Shown one piece after another: positions 1-8,826 of a stretch of DNA of 64,000 nt. A model generated the notes under the pieces. It was given only the letters and a program-made list of their open reading frames with translations, was not told the DNA's origin and did not search any database. The DNA is taken from positions 186,001 to 250,000 of the forward strand of contig NZ_CP146373.1 of the NCBI RefSeq assembly GCF_037055325.1. The letters run 5' to 3'. Made by a program: the position numbers and the translations under genes. Numbering within the stretch: position 1 is the stretch's first letter; each line of letters opens with the position of its first letter. This DNA is from Arachnia propionica. GTDB lineage: Bacteria; Actinomycetota; Actinomycetes; Propionibacteriales; Propionibacteriaceae.

Positions 1-3000
1 GCCTCGGCGGATACTGGCTCCACGGCGGCCCGGGCTGCGGCCAGGCAGCGCCCCCGAAGCCGGTCAAGGACCCCCGGGTCGCAGTATTCGGTCTCGGTCA
101 CATCCTCGGTGAATCTGCCCCTGACCAGGCGGCCCGCATCGGCCTCCGACTCCAGGATGCGGCTGGCCACGCTCCGGCCCAACCCGAACGAAGCCGCGAG
201 GGCCGCGGCCGTGAAAGGGGTGTGGGTGCGGGCGAAACGGGCGATGAGCTGGGTCAGGGGATCGCGGTCGCAGGTTTCGGTGCTCACCTCGCCGGGCACC
301 GCCACCCCCAGGGCATCACGCAGCAACGCGAGATCTGGTTCGGCGGCCAGGCGTTCCTCGTCGGCGATGACCACGGGTACCAGGCCGGCCGGCGGCGGAT
401 CGGGTAGGGGAAACTCGCTACGGAGTTCCAGCTCCGTGGGGGACAGGGGCCCCAAGCGGCGAGGCAGGTCAACCAGTTCCGCGACATTCCGGGCCCGGTA
501 CCCGTCGGCGATGTGCTGCAGCTCCGCCCGGAAACTCTCGACGATGAGAGGGTCCAACAGTTCCCGCAGATCCAGCGTTCCGAGCACCGAGGCCAGTAGA
601 GCCGGGTCGAGAGCCAACGACTGGGCCCGCCTCTCCGCGATCGGCAGGTCACCCTCGTACATGAACCTGCCCGCGTAGCCGTAGAGCATGCTGGCCGCGA
701 ACGGGCTGGGCGAGGGCGTGACCACCTCGACGAGTCGCACCGCCCCCGAACGGATCCGCGAGAGCAGCCCGGTCAGCCCGGGCAGGTCCCACCGGTCGGT
801 CAGGCATTCCCGAACCGCCTCCAGGGTGATGGGGAAGTTCGGGTGCTGGCGTGCCACCTGGAGCAGCTGGGCAGCTCGGTGACGCTGCTGCCACAACGGC
901 ATCCGGCGGCCGTGGCGGCGAGGCAGCAGCAGGGCGCGGGAGGCGCACTCCCGGAACCGGGCTGCGAACAACGAGGTGCCGCCCACCTGGTCCGCGACGA
1001 GACGCTCCACGTCCTTCGGGGCGATCCGCGCCAGGTCCGCGACCAGGGCGGGTACTTCCCCGTCCGGCAGCCGCAGGATGAAACCGTCGTCAGTGGCCAC
1101 GGGTTGGGAATCGACCCCGGAGCGCCGCTCTACGAGGGCGGCCACCGCCACGCTCCAGGGCGCCAGCACCGCCCGTCCCAGCGGGCTGTGCACGACGATC
1201 CGCCAGTCACTCAACTCGTCGCGGAACCGTTCCACCACGACGGTTCGCTCGTCCGGCACCACCCCGGTGGCCTCGCGCTGCTCCGTGACGAGAGTCACCA
1301 GTTCCCTCCGGGTGTTCTCGTCGGCCCAGGGGAGCTCGAGGCCGTCGGGGTCCTCGGCGACCCGGCGCAGTAGCTCCCCGATGCGACATCCCAGCTCCGC
1401 GGGGCGGGACAGATCCTCACCGATCCAGAAGGGCAGCTTCCCGAGTCGCCCCGGCGCGGGCGTGACCAGCACCTGGTCGCGCGTGATCCCGACCACCGTC
1501 CACGAGGATGCGCCGAGCGTGAAGGTTTCACCCACCCGGGTCTCGTGGACCATTTCCTCGTCGAGTTCCCCGACCCGGCGTCCGGGGCCGTTGCCGTCGG
1601 CCAGGAACACCCCGTAGAGACCCCGGTCCGGTATGGTGACGGCGAGCCGTCCGGCCCCGGGCAGGGCGAACAACCGGTCGCCGCGCCGCTCCAGGCGGGC
1701 CCGCAGTTCCGAGAAATCGGCGCTGGGATAGGTGCCGAGCAGCAGCTGCAGGACCGCGTCGAAGGCGTCGTCCCCCAGGCCAGAGTAGGGATGGGAACGT
1801 CGCACCGCCGCCAGCCAGGTCTCGATTCCCAGTCCCGCATCCCCCGCGGCAGCGGCCGCGGCGATGGTCTGCTGAGCCAGGACGTCGAGCGCCAGGACAG
1901 GGATGCGTAGCTCCTCGATCCGGCCCGCGAGCATGTCGGAGATGGTCACGACCGCTGCTGCCAGCTCCCCGCGGTGCAGGGTGTGGAGGTGTCCCCGGGA
2001 GGTTGCACCCACCTGGTGTCCGGCCCGCCCGAAACGCTGCAGCGCACTCGACGTGGACAAGGGGGCGCTGATCTGGATCACCTGGTCGATGGCGCCCATG
2101 TCGATGCCCAGCTCCAAGGAGCTCGTGGCCACGACGGCCCGCAGCCGACCCGCCTTGAGTGCATCCTCGATCTCGGCCCGGACGTGTTTGCTGACCGAAC
2201 CGTGGTGGGCGCGGGCCAGGTCCTCGCCGCTGCCGGTATCCAACCACAGCTCGTTGAGGCGAGCCGTCAGTTTCTCCGCTGCTCGGCGGGAGTTCGCGAA
2301 CACCAGCGTAGACCGGGCCCTCAGGATCGCATCCAGGATCTCCTTCTCTACGTGGGGCCAGGGATCGTTCAGCGGGGGAGTGGCGACCTGGAGATCCCAA
2401 CTCTTTCCGGTCCTGGGAGCCACCACGACCACATCCCGGTCGCCTCCGAGGAAGGCAGCCACCTTTTCGACGGGACGCACGGTGGCCGACAGGGCCACGC
2501 GCTGCACATCGCGTCCGGTCAGCAGATCCAGGCGTTCCAGGCTGAGGGCCAGATGGGTGCCGCGTTTGGAACCTGCGATGGCGTGGATCTCGTCGATTAT
2601 CACCGTCTCGACGTCGCGGAGAGTGTCCCGTGCCGAGGAGGTGAGCATCAGGTACAGCGACTCGGGGGTTGTGATCAACACATCCGGTGGTCTGCGCCGC
2701 ATTCGGTCCCGGTCGCGGGCCGGGGTGTCGCCCGAGCGCACGCCGATGGTGACCTCGGAAACACAGCTGCCCTGCCGCTCGGCCTCCTCGCGGATCCCGG
2801 CCAGTGGGACTCGCAGGTTGCGTTCCACATCCACACCGAGCGCCTTCAGGGGGGACACGTAGAGCACCCTCGTGCCCCGGGGACGGTCGCCGGGTCGCAG
2901 CAGGGAAGCGAGGGCGTGCAAGAAGGCCGCCAGGGTCTTTCCGGAGCCGGTCGGTGCCACCACCAGGACGTGACCTCCATCGGCGATGGCCCGCCACGCC

Positions 3001-3080
3001 CCTTCCTGCACGGGCGTCGGCACCCCGAAAGTGTTCACGAACCAGTCCCGGCTCGGGGCGGAGAAACGACTCATCGGCAT
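1..3080 (-). CDS. lhr: Lhr-like ATP-dependent helicase, 3' end beyond window
   Basis: Large SF2 (Lhr-type) DNA helicase, a family involved in DNA repair. Reading leftward from ATG at 3080 the protein shows a Q-motif-like N-terminus, Walker A TGSGKT (residues 44-49), and DEIH (163-166, inside VIIDEIHA). About 2 kb further in follow the Lhr-typical SSLELGIDMGA and LQRFGRAGHQVGATSRG (motifs V/VI). About 1026 residues are in the window; the family usually has about 1500, so the C-terminal part is missing. A second ATG at 3074 is an alternative start. Long open frames on the other strand here are shadows. It is convergent with nothing on its left; gnd lies upstream on the same strand. Confidence 0.9.
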   Translation of the reverse strand, partial: MPMSRFSAPSRDWFVNTFGVPTPVQEGAWRAIADGGHVLVVAPTGSGKTLAAFLHALASLLRPGDRPRGTRVLYVSPLKALGVDVERNLRVPLAGIREEAERQGSCVSEVTIGVRSGDTPARDRDRMRRRPPDVLITTPESLYLMLTSSARDTLRDVETVIIDEIHAIAGSKRGTHLALSLERLDLLTGRDVQRVALSATVRPVEKVAAFLGGDRDVVVVAPRTGKSWDLQVATPPLNDPWPHVEKEILDAILRARSTLVFANSRRAAEKLTARLNELWLDTGSGEDLARAHHGSVSKHVRAEIEDALKAGRLRAVVATSSLELGIDMGAIDQVIQISAPLSTSSALQRFGRAGHQVGATSRGHLHTLHRGELAAAVVTISDMLAGRIEELRIPVLALDVLAQQTIAAAAAAGDAGLGIETWLAAVRRSHPYSGLGDDAFDAVLQLLLGTYPSADFSELRARLERRGDRLFALPGAGRLAVTIPDRGLYGVFLADGNGPGRRVGELDEEMVHETRVGETFTLGASSWTVVGITRDQVLVTPAPGRLGKLPFWIGEDLSRPAELGCRIGELLRRVAEDPDGLELPWADENTRRELVTLVTEQREATGVVPDERTVVVERFRDELSDWRIVVHSPLGRAVLAPWSVAVAALVERRSGVDSQPVATDDGFILRLPDGEVPALVADLARIAPKDVERLVADQVGGTSLFAARFRECASRALLLPRRHGRRMPLWQQRHRAAQLLQVARQHPNFPITLEAVRECLTDRWDLPGLTGLLSRIRSGAVRLVEVVTPSPSPFAASMLYGYAGRFMYEGDLPIAERRAQSLALDPALLASVLGTLDLRELLDPLIVESFRAELQHIADGYRARNVAELVDLPRRLGPLSPTELELRSEFPLPDPPPAGLVPVVIADEERLAAEPDLALLRDALGVAVPGEVSTETCDRDPLTQLIARFARTHTPFTAAALAASFGLGRSVASRILESEADAGRLVRGRFTEDVTETEYCDPGVLDRLRGRCLAAARAAVEPVSAE

Positions 3081-3135
3081 GCCGGAAGTCTGCCACCCGG
3101 CCTCAGTGAATCACGGGAGCTAACCCGAAACTGGT

Positions 3136-3172
3136 CGAGCCGGCCTGTTCGCTCTGCGAGCTGGCCGGCTCG
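3136..3172 (-). terminator. Inverted repeat between gnd and lhr
   Basis: A perfect 10-bp stem, CGAGCCGGCC (3136-3145) and GGCCGGCTCG (3163-3172), with a 17-nt loop lies just after the gnd stop codon. There is no clear U-run, so it is a candidate terminator or processing hairpin rather than a classical intrinsic terminator. Confidence 0.5.
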
Positions 3173-3204
3173 AAACCATCGTGCGTTTGTCCTGGAACGG
3201 ATGG

Positions 3205-4641
3205 TCAGTCAGCGGCGACCTCCGTGCCGTCGGTCGACCAGTTGATGTGGAAGGCCCCCTCGTCGTCAATGCGGCGGTAAGTGTGCGCACCGAAGTAGTC
3301 GCGCAGTCCTTGCGTGAGTGCCGCGTTGAGACGTGGTGCCCGGGCCTGGTCGTAGTGGGCCAGTGCCGCCGAGAAGCCGGGTACCGGCACCCCGGCCCGC
3401 ACGGCCTCGGCCACGACGGTGCGCCAGCCTTCCTGGGCCTCCGTGAGGCCTGCCACGATGGAGGGAGCCTCCAACAAGGTGATGAGGTTGCCGGCTGCGT
3501 ATTCGGAACGAATCCGTTCCAGTAGGCGGGCGCGGATGATGCATCCGGCTCGCCAGATCCGCGCCACCTCCGCGATGTCGATGCTCCAGTCGTATTCGGC
3601 GGCTGCCATGCGGATCTCGTCCAGTCCCTGTGCGTAGGCCACCACTTTGCTGGCCCACAATGCTTGGCGGACCTGCTCGACGAAGACGTCACGATCGGCC
3701 ACCCGGATGCCCCGATCCGGTCCGTGGAGTGCTGCTTGGGCGGCGGCGCGCAGCTCGGGGGCCGAGGAAATGGCACGGGCGAACACGGATTCGGCGATGG
3801 TGTTGACCGGGGTGCCCAGGTCGAGTGCCGACTGCACGGTCCAGGTGCCTGTTCCCTTCATGCCCGCGGCGTCCCGGATCACGTCCACCAGCGGAGCACC
3901 GGTGCGGGGATCGGTCTTGCGCAGCACATCGGCGGTGATCTCGATGAGGTAGGAGTCCAGGTCTCCGGTGTTCCAGGTGGCGAAGATGTCGGCCATCTCG
4001 GTGTGAGTGAGGCCCAGGGCTCGCAGCAGTTCATAGGCTTCGCCAATGAACTGCATGTCGGCGTACTCGATGCCGTTGTGGACCATCTTCACGAAATGCC
4101 CGGCGCCGTCGGCGCCGATATGGGTGCAGCACGGCTCACCGTTCACATCGGCTGCGATTCGCTCCAGGATCGGGCCGAGCGCCTCGTAGGACTCCAGCGA
4201 CCCGCCAGGCATGATCGACGGCCCCTCCAACGCGCCCACCTCCCCGCCGGAGATCCCTGCTCCCACGAAGTGCAACCCGAGGCCCCGGAGACGTTGCTCG
4301 CGTCGGCGGGTGTCCTGGAAGAAGGAATTGCCGCCGTCGACGACGATGTCTCCCTCCTCCAGGAGCGGGATGAGAGCATCGATGGTGGCGTCGGTCGGGC
4401 CACCGGCCTTGACCATGAGAATGATGCGGCGGGGCCGTTCCAGGGAAGCGACGAAATCCGCCAGAGCATGGGAGGGTACGAGATCCCCCTCGGAGCCGTG
4501 GAGTGCGATGACCTCGTCGGTGCGGGCGGCCGTTCGGTTGTGGATGGCGACCCGGAATCCTCTGCGTGCGAGATTACGGGCCAAGTTCGATCCCATCACC
4601 GCCATCCCGATCACTCCGACTTGGGCCAGTTGCTCGCTCAT
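3205..4641 (-). CDS. gnd: 6-phosphogluconate dehydrogenase, decarboxylating
   Basis: Oxidative pentose phosphate pathway enzyme: 6-phosphogluconate + NADP+ to ribulose 5-phosphate + CO2 + NADPH, cytosolic. The protein has 478 residues, normal for the long (about 470) homodimeric type. The N-terminal Rossmann motif is GVIGMAVMGSNLARN, the NADP-site region reads HNRT, the substrate-binding signature appears as VGAGISGGEVGALEGPSIMPGG, and the catalytic Lys lies in GHFVKMVHNGIEYADMQ. The C-terminal tail region YRRIDDEGAFHINW is intact. An AAGGAG ribosome site sits 6 nt before the ATG. It is followed by a hairpin and then lhr on the same strand. Confidence 0.95.
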   Translation of the reverse strand: MSEQLAQVGVIGMAVMGSNLARNLARRGFRVAIHNRTAARTDEVIALHGSEGDLVPSHALADFVASLERPRRIILMVKAGGPTDATIDALIPLLEEGDIVVDGGNSFFQDTRRREQRLRGLGLHFVGAGISGGEVGALEGPSIMPGGSLESYEALGPILERIAADVNGEPCCTHIGADGAGHFVKMVHNGIEYADMQFIGEAYELLRALGLTHTEMADIFATWNTGDLDSYLIEITADVLRKTDPRTGAPLVDVIRDAAGMKGTGTWTVQSALDLGTPVNTIAESVFARAISSAPELRAAAQAALHGPDRGIRVADRDVFVEQVRQALWASKVVAYAQGLDEIRMAAAEYDWSIDIAEVARIWRAGCIIRARLLERIRSEYAAGNLITLLEAPSIVAGLTEAQEGWRTVVAEAVRAGVPVPGFSAALAHYDQARAPRLNAALTQGLRDYFGAHTYRRIDDEGAFHINWSTDGTEVAAD

Positions 4642-4946
4642 GTGACTCCTTGACTGCTCGGAAGTTCTTCACACCACATTCGTTCAGCCAGCTTAGAGGT
4701 TGTGGGCGCAGAGGGAGTCCGGACGCCACGGCCATTCCGTGATCCGTTGCGACGCGCAGGAACTTCCCGGGGTCGGTGGCAGGTGTCCGTTGTGTGACCC
4801 CGCAGGCGTGGGATGGGCAACGGGTTCTGTACATTAATCGTGCGCGGGAGAAAAAGCTGCGTGTCCTGTTCGGTTGGCATTTCCAGCTGCTGCGCCGTCG
4901 GGACCTCTCTTCTGTATGAAGCCGATGTAGAGGGAACAAAAATTCA
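4642..4946. other. Divergent intergenic region, gnd / sugar-binding protein
   Basis: About 305 bases without a gene. It must hold the promoters of leftward gnd and rightward binding-protein gene. An AT-rich patch around TACATTAATC (about 4831-4840) may be part of the rightward promoter. I see no convincing -35/-10 pair, riboswitch or terminator. The open frames crossing it are shadows. Confidence 0.4.
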
Positions 4947-6266
4947 ATGCAGAGCAAGCGCTTGATGGCCGTCACGGGTCTGCTGTCAGCGACAGCCATC
5001 GTTCTTTCCGCATGCGGAACCGCGGCCGGCAGCGGCGGCTCCGAATCCGCGCAGGCGGGCAACAATGTGATCAGGATTGAATATGTGCACCGACTTCCTG
5101 ATGGGCCGGGCATGATCCCGGTGACCGACATGGTCGAGAAATGGAATGCCGCACATCCGAACATCCAGGTCACCGCCACCAGGTTTACCGGTAAATCGTC
5201 GGAACTGATGACCAAGCTGAAGGCCGATGTGGCAAACAAGAGCGCCCCCTGCCTGGCCCAGGTCGGCTACGGCGAGGCCCCCGAGATGTTCGTGGGGAAT
5301 CTGCTTGAGGACGTCTCGGGTGAGGCCTCCAAATACAAGGACAACTACAACGACTCCGCCTACTCCCAGATGTCGGTCGGCGGCAAGATGGTGGGACTAC
5401 CCCAGGACACCGGGCCCTTGGTCTACCTGTACAACGAGGCCGAGTTCAACGCCCTGGGCATCGAGGTTCCCAAGACCTTCGACGAACTCCTGGAGGCCGC
5501 CAAGAAGGCCGCCGCCCAGGGCAAGTACATCCTCGACTTCGAACCTGACGAGGTCGGCTACTGGCTCTCCGCACAGGCCGCCGCCGCCGGTGCCGTGTGG
5601 TACTCGACGGTCGACAACAAGTGGAAGATCAACATCACTGACGAGAAGACCCAGGCGGTCGCCAAGTTCTGGCAGGACGCCTTGGACGCCCAGGCCGCGC
5701 TCACCCACAAACGCGCGGACGACTCCTACGAACAGGCCCTGACGAACGGTTCCCTGATCGGCAACATCGCCCCCGCCTGGGAGATCGGCTACGCCCTCGA
5801 CAAGCTGGACGGCACCCCCTACGAGGGACAGTGGCGCGTCGCGAAACTGCCCACCTTCGGGGGAGCCCGGATGACCGGTCCCGACGGGGGTTCCGGGGTG
5901 GCCGTCATGAAGGGCTGCCAACACAAAACCGAGGCCATGGAGTTCAACAACTGGCTGAACACCCAGGTGACCGATCTGACCTCCCAGGGCCTCCTGCCAG
6001 CCGCCAAGGGCACGGTCACCACCCCGGAGAAAACCCTGCGCCAGTTCGGCAACCAGGACGTCTACCAGGTGCTGACCGAGGCCAACGGCGAGTTGTCCAC
6101 GGAATGGGGTTACATTCCCGGCTTCTCCACCGTCGTCCAGAAAATGAAGGCGAAGGCCGACGAGGTGGCGGCGGGCGGCGCGAAGGTGACCGACATCTTC
6201 ACCGTCACGGAGAGCACCTCGAAGGAGACCCTCAAGGAATCCGGGTTGCCGGTGGCCGACGGCTGA
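4947..6266 (+). CDS. Extracellular solute-binding lipoprotein (sugar ABC transporter, family 1)
   Basis: Predicted substrate-binding lipoprotein of a carbohydrate ABC importer, anchored outside the membrane. A basic start (MQSKR), a hydrophobic stretch and lipobox LSAC with Cys23 give a type II signal peptide. The mature part fits the malE/UgpB-type fold: EKWNAAHPNIQVTATRF near the N-terminus, GLPQDTGPLVYLYNEAEF and the hinge-type segment NWLNTQVTDLTSQGLLPA. It has 439 residues, the usual length. No permease or ATPase gene lies beside it; the next gene is a convergent MFS transporter, so it is an orphan here and must use permeases encoded elsewhere. Substrate not assignable. Confidence 0.85.
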   Translation: MQSKRLMAVTGLLSATAIVLSACGTAAGSGGSESAQAGNNVIRIEYVHRLPDGPGMIPVTDMVEKWNAAHPNIQVTATRFTGKSSELMTKLKADVANKSAPCLAQVGYGEAPEMFVGNLLEDVSGEASKYKDNYNDSAYSQMSVGGKMVGLPQDTGPLVYLYNEAEFNALGIEVPKTFDELLEAAKKAAAQGKYILDFEPDEVGYWLSAQAAAAGAVWYSTVDNKWKINITDEKTQAVAKFWQDALDAQAALTHKRADDSYEQALTNGSLIGNIAPAWEIGYALDKLDGTPYEGQWRVAKLPTFGGARMTGPDGGSGVAVMKGCQHKTEAMEFNNWLNTQVTDLTSQGLLPAAKGTVTTPEKTLRQFGNQDVYQVLTEANGELSTEWGYIPGFSTVVQKMKAKADEVAAGGAKVTDIFTVTESTSKETLKESGLPVADG

Positions 6267-6325
6267 GCGACACCCGCCCCTCCCAGCCGTGCCCGGACCC
6301 TGCTGTGGGCGATTCCTGAACGGGC

Positions 6326-7810
6326 TCAGGACCGGTGGTCTCGCGGAGCACGAGGTGCGGGGATCCAGCGGATGGTGAGAACTCCCAGAACCCCACAGAT
6401 CGCGGCTGCCACCGTTGCCACGATGTGGAAGCCAGCCAGGAAGGCCTCCCGCGCCTGGACGAAGGCGCCCGAATCAATTCCGGAGTTGTCGATGACTTCA
6501 CCGAGACCGGTCTCTGGGCCCGGATAAATGATGCGGAACACGACCGTCAGTACCGATCCCAGCAATGCGATGCCAAGCGCATTGCCGATCTCATTGCTGG
6601 TTTCGGCGATGGCCCCGGCCGCGCCGGCCCGTGATTCCGGGACGGCCCCGACGGCGGTGTCGGCCACGAGACTGAACGAGATGCCGAATCCGATCCCGGA
6701 AACCGCGGTCGATGCGATGTAGAACACCGTACCGGTGCCGGTGCCCGTGAAAGCGAGCATGAGCATCCCCAGAGCCATGGAGAAATGGCAGACGATCAAC
6801 GCCATCCGCGCCCCCACGTGTTCCACCAGGAGAGGGGTGAAAACGCTGAACAGAATCAGAACAATGGCTCCGGGAATGGCCAGCAGAGCAGAGTCCAGCA
6901 CCGGAAGGCCCAGGAAGGACTGTAGATAGGTCATGCTCAGGTACGCCGCGGAGGACCACACGAAGAGGGAGAAAAAGCCGGTGAGGATCGCCACACTGAA
7001 CACGGGCTCCCTGAACAGGCTGACATCGAGCAGCGGGCGTTCCAGGCTCCTCTGACGGAGGATGAACACCACCAGGAGCATGAACCCGAGGATGGTCAGC
7101 AGGCCACTGCGCAACTCGACACCGTATGTGGTGATGCGTTTGATGCCATGGATCGCCAACAGGAGCCCCGTCGCGGAGAGCAGCATGCTGAACAGGTCGG
7201 TTCTTCCGGGCCGGGCGCCGTGAACCTCTCGGAGAAGCAGGGGAGCCAGACACAGGAACAGGCCGATCACCGGAATGTTGATCAGGAATACCGACCCCCA
7301 CCAGAAATGGGCAAGCAAGAGGCCGCCCATGATCGGGCCGATCACGAATCCCGCTGCAAAAGTCGCTGCGAAAATCGCAATTGCGCGCGCCCGTTGCGAC
7401 GGGTTCACGAACAACTCACTGATCACGGCAAGGCACGATGGCAGAAGTGTCGCGCCGCCCAAACCCATCAACGCCCGGGATACGATCAGGACACCGGGGG
7501 TGGAGGAGAACGCCGCGCACACGGACCCGATGCCGAAAACGGCTGCCCCGGTGAGAAGAAACTTCTTCCTGCCGAACCTGTCCCCGAGATTGCCAAAGGT
7601 GATGAGCAGCGAACCGACGATGAACCCGTAGATGTCGAGGATCCAGAGGGCTTGATCAGTGCTCGGCCGGATCGCTTCGTTGATGCTCGGGATCGCCAGG
7701 AAAAGTATGGAACCATCCATGGCGACCACGAGCACGGGGCCAAGAGTTGCGATCAGACCCAGCCAGGACCTGGCCGAGGCGCGTTCGGCCGTGTTTTTCT
7801 GGAAATCCAT
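6326..7810 (-). CDS. MFS drug-efflux transporter, DHA2 (14-TM) type
   Basis: Proton-driven multidrug efflux pump of the QacA/SmvA/EmrB-like DHA2 family, in the cytoplasmic membrane. About 494 residues with some 14 hydrophobic segments. The N-terminus has LGPVLVVAMDGSILFLAIPSI (TM1, with an acidic residue) and the MFS motif A as GNLGDRFGRKK; motif C-like sequence appears as GFVIGPIMGG. I give ATG 7810 as start. GTG at 7819 (reading VVRMDFQKN) has a better spaced GGGGAG and may be the real one. It is divergent from an MmyB-like regulator, with a 25-bp palindrome between them, suggesting repression by that regulator. Substrate unknown. Confidence 0.88.
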   Translation of the reverse strand: MDFQKNTAERASARSWLGLIATLGPVLVVAMDGSILFLAIPSINEAIRPSTDQALWILDIYGFIVGSLLITFGNLGDRFGRKKFLLTGAAVFGIGSVCAAFSSTPGVLIVSRALMGLGGATLLPSCLAVISELFVNPSQRARAIAIFAATFAAGFVIGPIMGGLLLAHFWWGSVFLINIPVIGLFLCLAPLLLREVHGARPGRTDLFSMLLSATGLLLAIHGIKRITTYGVELRSGLLTILGFMLLVVFILRQRSLERPLLDVSLFREPVFSVAILTGFFSLFVWSSAAYLSMTYLQSFLGLPVLDSALLAIPGAIVLILFSVFTPLLVEHVGARMALIVCHFSMALGMLMLAFTGTGTGTVFYIASTAVSGIGFGISFSLVADTAVGAVPESRAGAAGAIAETSNEIGNALGIALLGSVLTVVFRIIYPGPETGLGEVIDNSGIDSGAFVQAREAFLAGFHIVATVAAAICGVLGVLTIRWIPAPRAPRDHRS

Positions 7811-7857
7811 GCGCACCACGCTGCACTCCCCGCGGGAGAGCGACAAGAACACAGTCT

Positions 7858-7882
7858 TGGGTATCCCGGAGCGGGATACCCA
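7858..7882. promoter_or_regulatory. 25-bp palindromic operator candidate
   Basis: Perfect inverted repeat: TGGGTATCCCG, spacer GAG, CGGGATACCCA. It lies between the divergent MFS efflux gene (start 7810/7819) and the HTH regulator (start 7928), where an autoregulatory operator would be expected. Binding by the neighbouring regulator is inference. Confidence 0.65.
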
Positions 7883-7927
7883 CGAATCTGGGGCCGGGAT
7901 CCGGGAAGAGCTACCCTGAAATCCGTG

Positions 7928-8794
7928 ATGGGTGAGACTTTGGGCAGCTTCCTGAGGACCCGTCGGGACAGAACCGATCCCGGTTCGATCGGGTTGGATC
8001 CCGCTGGATCCGGCCGCCGGGTACCGGGACTGCGTCGCGACGAACTCGCCCGCCTCGCGGGAGTCAGCGTGAGCTACTACACGCGCATCGAACAGGACCA
8101 GGTGGGGACCGCATCCGGGCAGGTGCTCGAGGCACTGGCCTCGGTCATGCGTCTGGACACCGCGGAGCGGATCCATCTGTACAACCTGGCCGGCGCTCCA
8201 ACATCATCCCCAATGAGCCGTGAACTCCCGGAAGTGCCTCACCCCAGAGTGCTGGCGCTCTTCGAGTCACTGAACGAGGCCATTCCGGCCGTGGTGCTGG
8301 GACGTCGCGGAGACATCCTGGCCTGGAACCACTCCGGGCACGAACTTCTTTTCGGGCATCTGCCCTTCGAAGCCCCGTCCGAGGCCCATCGGCGTCCCTC
8401 GGTCCCGTACTTGTTCTTCGTGGATCCGGCGAGCCGCGACCTCTATCGCAACTGGGAGGAACTCGCCCGTGTACACGTCGCCTATCTTCGGCTCACATCG
8501 GGAAGGTATCCACGTGATGCCAGATTGGCGGAACTCATCGGGAAACTCTTGGTGAAAAGCACCAGGTTTGCCGGACTCTGGGCAGAAGGAGACGTCGCTG
8601 ACTGCACGGTGGGAAACATGCTTCTCGCGCACCCGGGACTGGGACATGTCGACGTCGACTACCAGGTGTGGCAGCAACCCGAGTCGCCTGATCACCGTCT
8701 CGAGGTCTACACCCCCAACGACCGTTCGTCCCGGGAAGCGCTCGACCTGCTCAAGGACGGGCGGTTCCCTCCCCGGACCGTGGGGACCTGTTAA
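7928..8794 (+). CDS. XRE-family transcriptional regulator with MmyB-like ligand domain
   Basis: DNA-binding regulator of 288 residues. The N-terminal helix-turn-helix reads GLRRDELARLAGVSVSYYTRIEQ (about residues 36-60), the hallmark of MmyB-type XRE proteins. The rest matches the MmyB-like ligand-binding (PAS-like) domain: PAVVLGRRGDILAWNHSG, PYLFFVDPASRDLYRNWEE and the C-terminal HPGLGHVDVDYQVWQQPES, often described as binding fatty-acid-like ligands. ATG 7928 is preceded by an in-frame GTG at 7925. The neighbouring divergent efflux gene and the 7858-7882 palindrome suggest it controls efflux and itself. Ligand unknown. Confidence 0.88.
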   Translation: MGETLGSFLRTRRDRTDPGSIGLDPAGSGRRVPGLRRDELARLAGVSVSYYTRIEQDQVGTASGQVLEALASVMRLDTAERIHLYNLAGAPTSSPMSRELPEVPHPRVLALFESLNEAIPAVVLGRRGDILAWNHSGHELLFGHLPFEAPSEAHRRPSVPYLFFVDPASRDLYRNWEELARVHVAYLRLTSGRYPRDARLAELIGKLLVKSTRFAGLWAEGDVADCTVGNMLLAHPGLGHVDVDYQVWQQPESPDHRLEVYTPNDRSSREALDLLKDGRFPPRTVGTC

Positions 8795-8826
8795 CGGGCC
8801 ACACCCTGACCCACTACCGGGATCCC

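Noticed and set aside
1528-3096. 522-codon minus-strand open frame
   Set aside because: It runs out of frame through the Lhr helicase and gives Arg/Gly/Pro-rich text without motifs, whereas the true frame shows TGSGKT, DEIH and the other helicase motifs.
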